Source of the DNA: DAOTWP01 sp034435675
GTDB lineage: Bacteria > Chloroflexota > Anaerolineae > Aggregatilineales > Phototrophicaceae
Length of the DNA: 51,281 nt
Direction of reading: 5' to 3'
Assembly (NCBI GenBank): GCA_034435675.1
Contig: DAOTWP010000378.1
Span: 1-51,281, forward strand
The notes beneath the pieces are model-generated. The model ran no database searches, was not told the DNA's origin, and saw only the letters and a program-made list of their open reading frames with translations. Position numbers and translations under genes: made by a program. This document shows, one piece after another, positions 31,145 through 38,960 of the stretch. Positions within the stretch are counted from its first letter, which is position 1, and every line of letters begins with the position of its first letter.

Positions 31145-33685
31145 CTAGAATGTCCCGCGCTGCGCAATATCAAGCCGGGTGATTTCCAGAATGCCGCCGA
31201 CAACTTCCTGTGCCAACCGGATGCGCACGGCATTGCGCGGACCGATTAACCCGCCGGGATTGGGGATGCTGTGGCTGCTGCCGATCACGCGCTGCTCAAC
31301 CCACTGCTGCGTGACCCAGTCCCACACTTCCAGCCGCACCGATGCCCGCGCGCCCTGCCCCTGCTGCACGTTGATCACCAGTTCGCTGACTTCAGCCAGC
31401 ACATAGCCGTTCAACGGCGTCAAGCGGAAAGTTACCGAGTCGTCCTGAAACAGGCGCACATCGAACGGGCTGGCGCTGACGACTGTGCCGCTGCGTTCTT
31501 CCGCGACCCAGGTGAACTGGTCCGGCGTAATTGTCACCGGGGCGTCGGGCAGGGTCAGGTTGGTTTCCAGTTCCACAATATACAGCGTCAGATCGCTGCT
31601 CTGCCAGCTTGCGCCTTCCAGCGTCAGTTCCAGCGGCGATGTCCGCAGCCACGCGACGAGATAAACCCCGCTGCCGCGCCCGCTGGAGAGATAGTTATCG
31701 CCGATGAAGCTGGACAAAAACAGACGGCGGCGGCGGTAATCCTGCTCCTGCGGCGTTTCGCCCTCGAACAGGCGGCTGCCCTCAAAGCTGAGCGCATAGT
31801 TGGTTTCGCCCAGAATATCCCGGATCGTGGCGTCCTGGGCGTTAAAGACCACTGCGCCGGATGCCCTGAAGAACTGCTGCGGGCTGGTCGTGCCTGCCTG
31901 CGTTGGGCGTTCGAGGGCGCTGGGGGCGGGGTGTTCGCTGCTGTTCAGCGCCACCTCGAAGGTTTGCAGCCCGCCCGGCGGCAGGGTTTCCGGCAGGCGA
32001 ATCACCGTGCCGCGCGCCAGAATGACCGGCTCCAGCAGCGCCTCTGTCCCGTCATTGCGCACCGAGCCGCGCATCTGTGGCGCGCCGCCGCTGTCGTAAA
32101 AAATGCTGACCTGTCCGCTGACGGGCGGGCGCTGGATTGTCGCGCTGGCATTGAAGCTGGCGATAATGCTGGCGTCTACCGAAAAATCCTCCGCCAGAAA
32201 ACGGTCTGTCTGCACGATATCCGCCTGCACACGGGCTGATGTCGTCAGCGGGGCATCCAGCGGTGAGCCGATAATCGGGCGCAGCAGCGGGGTGCTGGCA
32301 TCAGTCATCGTCAGCGTATAACTGCTGCGGCGCGGCGAGAGCATGCCAATCAACTGTTCCGCGCGGGCGTGTTCCTGCCCCGCCCATGACTGCACAACGG
32401 TCAGGCGGCTGATGGTCGCTTCATTGCCGCGCAGGTTAAAACCGACCACCCACGACAGCAGGCTGAACAACACAATCAGCAGCGGAATAGTGAACCATGC
32501 CCATTCCCGGCGGTTGATACGCGCCAGCAGGATATAGTTAACGGGTCCCACCAGCGCAATATACAGGCTGAGGAAGCCGCACAGCGCCAGCACATCGGGC
32601 AATGCGCTGGCACCGGGCAAAATCTCGCTGGCAGCGGCGGCATCGGTCAGCCGCCAGGGCAGCAGTCCGCCGCTCCACGCGGGGCGCGGGTCAACGCTGG
32701 TGAACAGCAGCGACCAGACGGCATCAAGTCTGCCCCAGTCGCGCAGGGCGGCAGTCGTCGGGTTGACGGCAAGGTAGTCCACCGTGCCCGCGCCAATGCG
32801 GCGGCGCAGCAGCAGCGGCGTGCCGTCGTTCAGCGCGGCGAGAATTTCAGCGTCGGGGTGGGCGGTGCCGGTAGCGACGACAATCTGCCCGGTCAGCGTG
32901 TCCTGCGGGTAGCCCGCCCACGCGGCAAGCGGCGTGAGGTTGGGCAGGGTGCGGCTGCCCTGCGGCGTAAAGGGCAGCAGATCGCTTAGCCCGGCAGCGG
33001 TATCCAGCGCACCCGGTTCACCCCCGCCCATGACGAGCATATGCCCGCCCGCCAGCACCCAGTCCAGCAGGGCGCTGCGCTGTGCGCCGCTGAGCGGGTT
33101 GGTGTCCACATCGTTAAAGAACAGCACATCAAGGGCGTCCAGCGCGCTGGCGTAGGTGGGGATGTCGGCAATATCCCAGTTTGCCTGGTTCGCCGTGCGC
33201 CCGCCGCTGCTGACGCGCGTCAGGTCCACCGAAGCGCCAATGCCGCCAGTGATGACCACGTAAAGGTGGTCTTCGTCCGGCAGAGGGCGCACGGCAATCT
33301 GCTGGAAGGCAATCACGTTATTGGCGCTGTCCAGCAGTTCGACGCGCAGCTGCTGGCTGAACACCCGCGGCACGACATAGAGGAACACATTCTGATCCGC
33401 CCCGTTGGGCAGCGTCACCGGCGTGCTGTAGCTGTTCGCCACCGCGCCGCCGGACGTATCCGGGCGGACGGTCAGCAGCCCGCTGAGGGCGTCGCCGTTG
33501 TTGCGCAGGCGCACGCGCACGGGCATCCAGTGTTCGGGGCGGAACGCGCGGTCATAACCGGCGTCCTGCACCGTCAGGGTGACCAGCGCTTCGACCTGTG
33601 CCTGCGCCGGAACTATCGCGGGGAAAATAGAGAGACAAAAAACAAGCCATAGCAGTAAGCGTCGTTTTCGTGCGAGGGTGCGCAT
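31145..33685 (-). CDS. Large secreted/membrane beta-sandwich protein (MoxR/ABC cluster)
   Basis: 846 residues from ATG 33685; a second possible ATG at 33706. Signal peptide RRLLLWLVFCLSIFPAIVP then AQAQ. An extracytoplasmic beta-sandwich domain (VTLTVQDAGYDRAFRPEHWM, VRVRLRNNGDALSGLL) is followed by a GATase/DUF4350-like Rossmann segment (LDWVLAGGHMLVMGGG), then two membrane helices (about residues 375-425: FLSLYIALVGPVNYILLARI and FTIPLLIVLFSLLSWVVGFN). The C-terminal half is again beta-rich and extracytoplasmic. This order matches large membrane proteins found with MoxR, DUF58 and ABC genes. Function unknown. Confidence 0.75.
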   Translation of the reverse strand: MRTLARKRRLLLWLVFCLSIFPAIVPAQAQVEALVTLTVQDAGYDRAFRPEHWMPVRVRLRNNGDALSGLLTVRPDTSGGAVANSYSTPVTLPNGADQNVFLYVVPRVFSQQLRVELLDSANNVIAFQQIAVRPLPDEDHLYVVITGGIGASVDLTRVSSGGRTANQANWDIADIPTYASALDALDVLFFNDVDTNPLSGAQRSALLDWVLAGGHMLVMGGGEPGALDTAAGLSDLLPFTPQGSRTLPNLTPLAAWAGYPQDTLTGQIVVATGTAHPDAEILAALNDGTPLLLRRRIGAGTVDYLAVNPTTAALRDWGRLDAVWSLLFTSVDPRPAWSGGLLPWRLTDAAAASEILPGASALPDVLALCGFLSLYIALVGPVNYILLARINRREWAWFTIPLLIVLFSLLSWVVGFNLRGNEATISRLTVVQSWAGQEHARAEQLIGMLSPRRSSYTLTMTDASTPLLRPIIGSPLDAPLTTSARVQADIVQTDRFLAEDFSVDASIIASFNASATIQRPPVSGQVSIFYDSGGAPQMRGSVRNDGTEALLEPVILARGTVIRLPETLPPGGLQTFEVALNSSEHPAPSALERPTQAGTTSPQQFFRASGAVVFNAQDATIRDILGETNYALSFEGSRLFEGETPQEQDYRRRRLFLSSFIGDNYLSSGRGSGVYLVAWLRTSPLELTLEGASWQSSDLTLYIVELETNLTLPDAPVTITPDQFTWVAEERSGTVVSASPFDVRLFQDDSVTFRLTPLNGYVLAEVSELVINVQQGQGARASVRLEVWDWVTQQWVEQRVIGSSHSIPNPGGLIGPRNAVRIRLAQEVVGGILEITRLDIAQRGTF

Positions 33686-33966
33686 AGCTGTACCTGAATG
33701 TGACATCTGCCAACCTGTGAGCAGATGTTAACGTGCAACATAGCATATGATAGCACGACAAGCGCGCGTTATCTGTATTTACACACAAATCCTAACGCTG
33801 GCGTTGTTATAGGTTGCACAAACACGCAAGAGGGATATGGTGCGCCGACATTGAATGGCTATAATAACTGCTGCCTCTCTGCGCGCGTCTGCTAAGCCCT
33901 GAATAGGCGGGCTTGTGACGTTCGCAGCAGGTCTGCCAGTCCAATCAGCGCGAGGAATCCTGTCTT

Positions 33967-34116
33967 ATGCGCGTCCGACGGCTCGTGTTCGTGAATTTGC
34001 TGTGGCTGGCGGTGTTCACCCGTGTGCTGCCTGCCGCAGCCGCGTCTGCGTATTGCTCCTTTCATCTGGTCCTGCTGGCTGATCAAGTCTGTATGTATGG
34101 GAAGGCTGCGAGATGA
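33967..34116 (+). CDS. 49-residue ORF with signal-like N terminus, overlapping the phosphodiesterase start
   Basis: ATG 33967 has GAGGA at about 10 bases upstream and the TGA stop shares ATGA with the next gene's start at 34113. The product begins MRVRRLVFVNLLWLAVFTRV, a positive then hydrophobic segment, ends the hydrophobic part at LPAAAASA, and then has a short tail with two cysteines (YCSFHLVLLADQVCMYG). It could be a small secreted or membrane peptide, or a leader that couples translation of the phosphodiesterase. A chance ORF is possible, but the overlap and ribosome site make it better than random. Confidence 0.45.
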   Translation: MRVRRLVFVNLLWLAVFTRVLPAAAASAYCSFHLVLLADQVCMYGKAAR

Positions 34117-35045
34117 CCTCGACAGACAAACATTCGGGTTGGCAGGTGCTGGCAGCCGTCTGTGGGCTGGCGCTGTTGAATCTGCTCATATTCTCGTTTG
34201 TCCGCACGCAGGCACAGTCCGACCTTCCGCCGCCGCCTGCGGGCATCACCCATGTGCTGCTGATCTCCGCTGATGGCTTGCGCCCGGATGCCGTGTTCAT
34301 TGCCGAAATGCCCAACCTGCTGACGCTGGCGGAACGCGGCGCTGCCGCCTGGACCGCGCAGACGATCAGCCCGCCCGGCACCCTGCCCGCCCACGCCTCA
34401 ATGCTCACCGGACTCAGCCCCGCAGCGCACGGGGTGGACTGGAACGCCACCAACCCCGGCTGCCCGCCGATTGAGTCGCCCACATTCCTGCTGCTTGCCG
34501 CAGAAGCGGGCTATGCCACCAGCATCAGCGCGGGCAAAGAGAAGTTCTGCCACTTCGTCCAGTCAGACGCGATCACCTACACCTTCGCGCGCGAAGGGGA
34601 TCGCAGCGTGGTGGATGCGGCAATCGAACGCCTGGAAGCAGGCGATCAGGTGCTGTTTGTGCATCTGCCCAACCCGGATTATTTCGGGCATGCGCGCGGC
34701 TGGATGAGTGAGACGTATATCAGCGAACTGGCTAACACCGACAGACAGTTGGGACGCCTGCTGGAAGCGCTGGATGCACTGGGTATTGCTGACAGCACGC
34801 TGGTCATCTTCACCAGCGATCACGGCGGCATTGGTGATAATCACGGGGTCGAAGTGCCCGAAACAATGACCGTTCCCTGGATTATCGCCGGACCGGGCGT
34901 GCTGGCGGGGTCGTCGCTGGATCGTTTTGCTCTGCCGGTTTCGGTGCTGGACACCGCGCCGACGATTCTGTGGGCACTGGGGCTGCCGCTGCCGGACAAC
35001 CTGGACGGACGCCCGCTGCTGGCGGCGTTTGAAGGCGATGCATAG
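34113..35045 (+). CDS. Membrane-anchored type I phosphodiesterase/alkaline phosphatase superfamily protein
   Basis: 310 residues; GGAAGG before ATG 34113. A membrane anchor or signal (WQVLAAVCGLALLNLLIFSF) precedes the phosphodiesterase domain. Metal-site residues are visible: HVLLISADGLRPDA (first Asp), the catalytic threonine in ISPPGTLPAHASMLTG, and TSDHGGIGDNHG (second Asp-His pair). It resembles nucleotide pyrophosphatase/phosphodiesterases and the phosphotransferases of that fold. It acts outside the membrane on phosphodiesters or glycan phosphates. The next gene is the FtsX-type permease 148 bases downstream, which may be under its own promoter. Confidence 0.88.
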   Translation: MTSTDKHSGWQVLAAVCGLALLNLLIFSFVRTQAQSDLPPPPAGITHVLLISADGLRPDAVFIAEMPNLLTLAERGAAAWTAQTISPPGTLPAHASMLTGLSPAAHGVDWNATNPGCPPIESPTFLLLAAEAGYATSISAGKEKFCHFVQSDAITYTFAREGDRSVVDAAIERLEAGDQVLFVHLPNPDYFGHARGWMSETYISELANTDRQLGRLLEALDALGIADSTLVIFTSDHGGIGDNHGVEVPETMTVPWIIAGPGVLAGSSLDRFALPVSVLDTAPTILWALGLPLPDNLDGRPLLAAFEGDA

Positions 35046-35156
35046 CGCCGGACACTGCTTGCTGCTGCGTTACGCAACCTGACGCGCACAAGCCGCGTAG
35101 TGGAGGATAACATCCGGTCTGCGCCGCGCTGCATTCCTGATGCCGTCACCCTGGAG

Positions 35157-35162
35157 TACAAT
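35157..35162 (+). promoter_or_regulatory. Putative -10 box (TACAAT) for the FtsX permease gene
   Basis: TACAAT (GTACAATC context) lies 31 bases before ATG 35194. Confidence 0.45.
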
Positions 35163-35193
35163 CAACTCAACGCTGCACCAGCAGGAGATACTC

Positions 35194-37890
35194 ATGCCCG
35201 CTCAACTCCGTTTTGCCTTTGGCTATGCCCTACGCAGTATGCTGCGTGACCGCCAGCGCACCCTGTTCGCGCTGTTTTGCGTTGCCGCCGGGGTCGCTAC
35301 TGTGGTCGCCCTGCGCACACTGGGATTAATGCTGACCGACGCGCTGACCAGTAACGCGCAGGCATTCCTGCGGGCGGATGTCCGCGTGGATGACCCCGGC
35401 GGCGGCGATCTGAGTGTGTTTGGCAGCACACAGGATAATGTCGCTTTCACCGCCGACACGGTGGCAGCAGTTAATCAATGGGCGGCGCAGAACGGCGTCG
35501 CAGTCACCTACAAGCTCAACAACGAGCTGATGCAGGTCGCGGTGATTCACCCGGATGGATTGGCGGGCGCGCCAGTCATTGCCACCGCCGTGTTCATTGA
35601 TCCGCAGGTATACCCGTTCTACGACATCATCCGCGCGGAAGATCCCGCCGGGGTGGAACTACACGAGTTGTTCACCGGACCGCGTCAGACAATCATCGGG
35701 CGGCGGCTGGCGGATCAATCCGGCGCGCAGGTGGGCGACCAGGTGCGCATTGGCGGGGCAGAGATGCTGTATACCGTCGTGGGCATCGTGCCGGATTATG
35801 CCGAAAGCTCGCTGAGTGGCGGGGCGAGTTTTAACGCGCTGCTGTTCAGTTTTGTCTATCTGGATCGTGCCGAACAGGGCGACTTTGGGCTGCCACCCGA
35901 CGTGGCCACTTCCGCCTATCTGCGCATTCCGGCGGACATGACGCAGCGTGATGCCGAGCGCCTGGTGCGCAGCGAATGGCCCGACCCCTACCGCTACAAC
36001 GATCGCTGGGACACCACCCGCGCCGAGCGCGTGCTGGAAACCAACACTGTGATTGCCGATACGATTGGGCGCTTTGTGCTGGTGCTCAGTCTGGTTGGGC
36101 TGGTCATCGGCGGGGTGGGCATTATCAACACGATGCTGGTCACGGTCAATCGCCGCAGCGACGAAATCGCCGTCCTCAAGACGCTCGGCTTGCAGGGCAG
36201 GAGTATCGCACTGGTGTTCCTGGCACAGGCGTTGATGCTCGGCTTGATCGGCAGTCTGCTGGGCATCGTCGTCGGCAACATCCTTAGCCTGATCGCCCGC
36301 GATTTAGGGCAGCAGGCGTTTGCCGTGCCGCTGCCCTGGCGCGTCTATCTCGACCCGGCAGTGATGGGCGTGACGCTGGGCGTGATTATGACCCTGTTCT
36401 TCAGCTTCCTGCCGATTCTGCTGGCGGGGCAGGTGCGCCCGGTGTATGTGCTGCGCCAGGGCAGCATCCCGATGGCGCGGGCAGGCTGTTTGCCCTCGCT
36501 GCTCAACTTCCTGCTGTTGGTGGTCGGTTTTGGGCTGCTGGTGGATCTGATTATCGGCACCCAGCGCATCCCTACGGACATCCCCGCGCCGCTGACGCTG
36601 GGCATTGTCAGCACGTTCACCACATTCGTGCTGCTGTTCATCATCGTAGCGCTGATGTGGCTGTTCGTCTGGGTGCTGGGGCGGCTGCCCGCTTTCCGCA
36701 GCGCGAATATGCGCATCGCCATGCGTGGGCTGACCACGCACCGCACGCGCACTGCCTTCAGCCTGCTGGCGCTGATTATCGGCATGTCGGCGCTCAGCGG
36801 CACGCTGATTCTGGCGCGCAGCATCAACACGCTGCTGTATGTCAGCATCAGTGGTCCGATTGGCGGCAATGTGATCGTTATGCCGCTGGCGTTCGCGCAG
36901 CCTGCCGTGCATCAGATTTTGAGCAGCACCGAAGGGGTAAACGGCTTCCGCGATGTACGGTTCCCTGCCGGGTGGGATCTGGAAGCGGTGGACGGCAACC
37001 GCAATTACTGGCGCTGGTTTGATATGGACGAAGATCCACAGGCAGGCTTCCGCTTCGCGCAGCTTGAACTGGTGGTTGGCACAACCGTCTACGGCAGCCC
37101 GACCCGTGCTGCCCTGCATGCCGGGCGGTTCCTGGGACCGGAAGATGCGGGACAGGCGCATATCGTCATCCCCTATATTCCCGAACTGGAAGCAAATGGC
37201 GTCGGGCTGGGATCAATGCTGACCTACGATGTGCGCGGGCGGAATGTGAACTTTACCGTTGTCGGCATCGTCGCGCCGGACGCAGCACAGGGCTTGATTC
37301 CCTTCAGCCTGGGCGATAGCGCCGTGCATATCCCGCGCGAGATGATGCCGCAGAACACAGCCGTGCCGTTTGATTTTGTGATTGCCGATGTCGAGCCAGA
37401 GCGGGTCAATGCCGCAATGTCCGCGCTGGCAGTGCTGCCGGGCACTTTCGTGTTTGATGTCAGCGTGTTCGACTCGATTATCAGCCGCCTGATGAACCAG
37501 CTCGCCGCGCTGCCGCTGCTGGTGGCAGGGCTGGCGCTGTTCGCCGCGACAACGCTGATTGCCACCACGGTTTCGCTGGCAACTCTGGAACGGCGGCGGC
37601 AGATTGCCACGATGAAGGCGTTGGGGGTCAGCCGGCGGCAGGTGCTGGGGCAATTGCTGCTGGAGAATGGCATTGTTGGCGCGGTCGGTGGCATTATCAG
37701 CCTGCTGCCCACCGTACTGATTCTGTTGGCAGTGCCCGCCTTAACCCAGGGAATCGTGACACTGCCCGTGCCCTATGAACTGATCGCCCTGATGCTGGTG
37801 CTGGCGGTGGGCATCACGCTGGGCGCGACCCTGGTCACGGCGTGGGGTACGTCAGCAGAAAAGCCGCTGAACGTCCTGCGCTACGAGTAA
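35194..37890 (+). CDS. FtsX/MacB/LolE-type ABC transporter permease (two FtsX units)
   Basis: 898 residues from ATG 35194, with AGGAG seven bases upstream. An N-terminal membrane helix is followed by an extracytoplasmic MacB-like domain, then a first FtsX membrane unit around residues 285-400 (IGRFVLVLSLVGLVIGGVGI, RRSDEIAVLKTLGLQGRSIA), two further helices, a second periplasmic-type domain, and a second FtsX unit near 770-890 (LERRRQIATMKALGVSRRQV). Such permeases work with a separate ATPase; none is next to it, so it is an orphan here. They usually move lipoproteins, lipids or peptides or act mechanically. Substrate unknown. Confidence 0.92.
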   Translation: MPAQLRFAFGYALRSMLRDRQRTLFALFCVAAGVATVVALRTLGLMLTDALTSNAQAFLRADVRVDDPGGGDLSVFGSTQDNVAFTADTVAAVNQWAAQNGVAVTYKLNNELMQVAVIHPDGLAGAPVIATAVFIDPQVYPFYDIIRAEDPAGVELHELFTGPRQTIIGRRLADQSGAQVGDQVRIGGAEMLYTVVGIVPDYAESSLSGGASFNALLFSFVYLDRAEQGDFGLPPDVATSAYLRIPADMTQRDAERLVRSEWPDPYRYNDRWDTTRAERVLETNTVIADTIGRFVLVLSLVGLVIGGVGIINTMLVTVNRRSDEIAVLKTLGLQGRSIALVFLAQALMLGLIGSLLGIVVGNILSLIARDLGQQAFAVPLPWRVYLDPAVMGVTLGVIMTLFFSFLPILLAGQVRPVYVLRQGSIPMARAGCLPSLLNFLLLVVGFGLLVDLIIGTQRIPTDIPAPLTLGIVSTFTTFVLLFIIVALMWLFVWVLGRLPAFRSANMRIAMRGLTTHRTRTAFSLLALIIGMSALSGTLILARSINTLLYVSISGPIGGNVIVMPLAFAQPAVHQILSSTEGVNGFRDVRFPAGWDLEAVDGNRNYWRWFDMDEDPQAGFRFAQLELVVGTTVYGSPTRAALHAGRFLGPEDAGQAHIVIPYIPELEANGVGLGSMLTYDVRGRNVNFTVVGIVAPDAAQGLIPFSLGDSAVHIPREMMPQNTAVPFDFVIADVEPERVNAAMSALAVLPGTFVFDVSVFDSIISRLMNQLAALPLLVAGLALFAATTLIATTVSLATLERRRQIATMKALGVSRRQVLGQLLLENGIVGAVGGIISLLPTVLILLAVPALTQGIVTLPVPYELIALMLVLAVGITLGATLVTAWGTSAEKPLNVLRYE

Positions 37891-38068
37891 CATCCGCGCT
37901 GTAAAATAAGCGGGGGCGGCGTGCCGGATTGCGGCGCTGCTGCCTCCGCCGCGCCCGTCGTATGTAAACAACTTTTTCGCGGGATTTAGCCTGCACACAA
38001 TCTGCGGTTAACATTTCGGGGGTCTAATCGAGTTCCAACAGGTCGCTTAGCTCCTGAAGGACAACCTC

Positions 38069-38476
38069 GTGAACAATGTCTTGCGCAGCCCCAACCGCCC
38101 GCCCGGTGATTTTCGTATCTGGATTGACGGCTCTTACAAAGATGGCGTAATCGGCTATGGCGCGGTAATTATGCCCGGCTACCACACGCTCAGCGGTGGC
38201 AGCAGCGGCAGCGGACCGAAAGAGGCGGCGCTGCTGGCAGTCGAAAAAGCGCTGGAGGCAGTGCCCGAAGCGGCAAACTGTATCGTCTACACCGACTACA
38301 AACCACTGATTCGGCTGTTGAACAAAAATGATGACCGGAAGCGTGAACGCCCGTTGACCACGCAGGTGATTACGGCGATGTACAACAACACCAGCGACGC
38401 GCACCAGATGGAAGCGCACCAACTGGCAGAAAAAGGACGCGAAAAAGCGTCGGTCACGCGACGTCTGCTGGGCTGA
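38069..38476 (+). CDS. RNase H-like protein
   Basis: 135 residues from GTG 38069 with GAAGGA seven bases upstream. The RNase H fold is suggested by IWIDGSYKDGVIGYGAVI with the first catalytic Asp at D20, a Glu in PKEAALLAVEKALEAV at E52 and an Asp in VYTDYKPL at D76. The fourth residue may be in SDAHQMEAHQLAEKGRE. The order Asp-Glu-Asp matches RNase HI. It is a plausible degrader of RNA in RNA:DNA hybrids or a related nuclease. Start GTG and a following hairpin (38495-38509). Confidence 0.78.
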   Translation: MNNVLRSPNRPPGDFRIWIDGSYKDGVIGYGAVIMPGYHTLSGGSSGSGPKEAALLAVEKALEAVPEAANCIVYTDYKPLIRLLNKNDDRKRERPLTTQVITAMYNNTSDAHQMEAHQLAEKGREKASVTRRLLG

Positions 38477-38494
38477 TGCAGGTTGTTTTGCGCA

Positions 38495-38509
38495 ACGACT
38501 GCAAGTCGT
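38495..38509. terminator. Short hairpin after the RNase H-like gene
   Basis: ACGACT-GCA-AGTCGT, a perfect six-pair stem, 18 bases past the stop. No U-run. Confidence 0.35.
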
Positions 38510-38567
38510 CCTGGTTGACTGGGTTGATGTGCAAGGTATCTGCCGGGCAATGCCATCTGGCTGCTGC

Positions 38568-38648
38568 TTGCCCAATAAAAAAGGCAACGCCATTCGGTCA
38601 CCACTCCGATAGGCGCTGCAAGCCACAAATGAGGAGATTGTTTTGTGG
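38568..38648. repeat. Structured repeat, copy 1
   Basis: Hairpin A: GCAACGCC (38584-38591) with GGCGCTGC (38612-38619), one mismatch; inside it TCGG (38594-38597) with CCGA (38606-38609) closes the loop TCACCACT. Hairpin B: CCACAAA (38623-38629 offset by one) with TTTGTGG (38642-38648), loop containing GAGGAG. Upstream TTGCC (38568-38572) could pair with GGCAA (38583-38587) instead. Aligns gaplessly with copy 2 at offset 165 across 38584-38648. Confidence 0.8.
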
Positions 38649-38685
38649 GTACAAATTCATTATAACATGCCCATAGGGGACAAGG

Positions 38686-38691
38686 TATAAT
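38686..38691 (+). promoter_or_regulatory. Perfect -10 box (TATAAT) before repeat copy 2
   Basis: TATAAT 40 bases before the GTTGC at 38731, with no protein-coding gene downstream on this strand. It would drive transcription into repeat copy 2. Confidence 0.35.
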
Positions 38692-38730
38692 ATTTGATAA
38701 ATGTTGCGATAAGATTGAATTTACGCAAAG

Positions 38731-38813
38731 GTTGCTGCCAGAAAAAACGCAACGTCCCCCGGTCACCACTCCGGCGGACGCTGCAAGCCACAAATGAGGA
38801 GATTGTTTTGTGG
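38731..38813. repeat. Structured repeat, copy 2
   Basis: Hairpin A: GCAACGTCC (38749-38757) with GGACGCTGC (38776-38784), one mismatch; inside it CCGG (38759-38762) with CCGG (38771-38774) closes the same loop TCACCACT. Hairpin B is identical to copy 1: CCACAAA and TTTGTGG (38807-38813). Upstream GTTGC (38731-38735) could pair with GCAAC (38749-38753). Differences from copy 1 lie only in stem positions and preserve pairing. Confidence 0.8.
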
Positions 38814-38960
38814 ATGGTACGTAGATTTTGCGGAAGTATTTGTGAATACCTCACCACTATCAACAGTATATAAAATTCAGACAATTAATGTCAATAGCGT
38901 TTATTCTATCTCAACGGTACTTTAGTCACATTTTTCGTTACAGTTGCCATCTGCCCCCAT

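Larger units (their letters stand above)
38477..38960. other. Intergenic region with AT-rich segments and structured repeats
   Basis: About 484 bases. It includes the hairpin at 38495-38509, the two repeat copies (38568-38648 and 38731-38813) and between them an AT-rich stretch with TATAAT at 38686-38691, which begins about 40 bases before copy 2. The stretch 38814-38940 is AT-rich and shows nothing else. Confidence 0.55.

Noticed and set aside
38568..38813. Integron attC site or short CRISPR-like array
   Set aside because: Only two copies, no GTTRRRY/RYYYAAC pair, no regular spacers and no integrase nearby.
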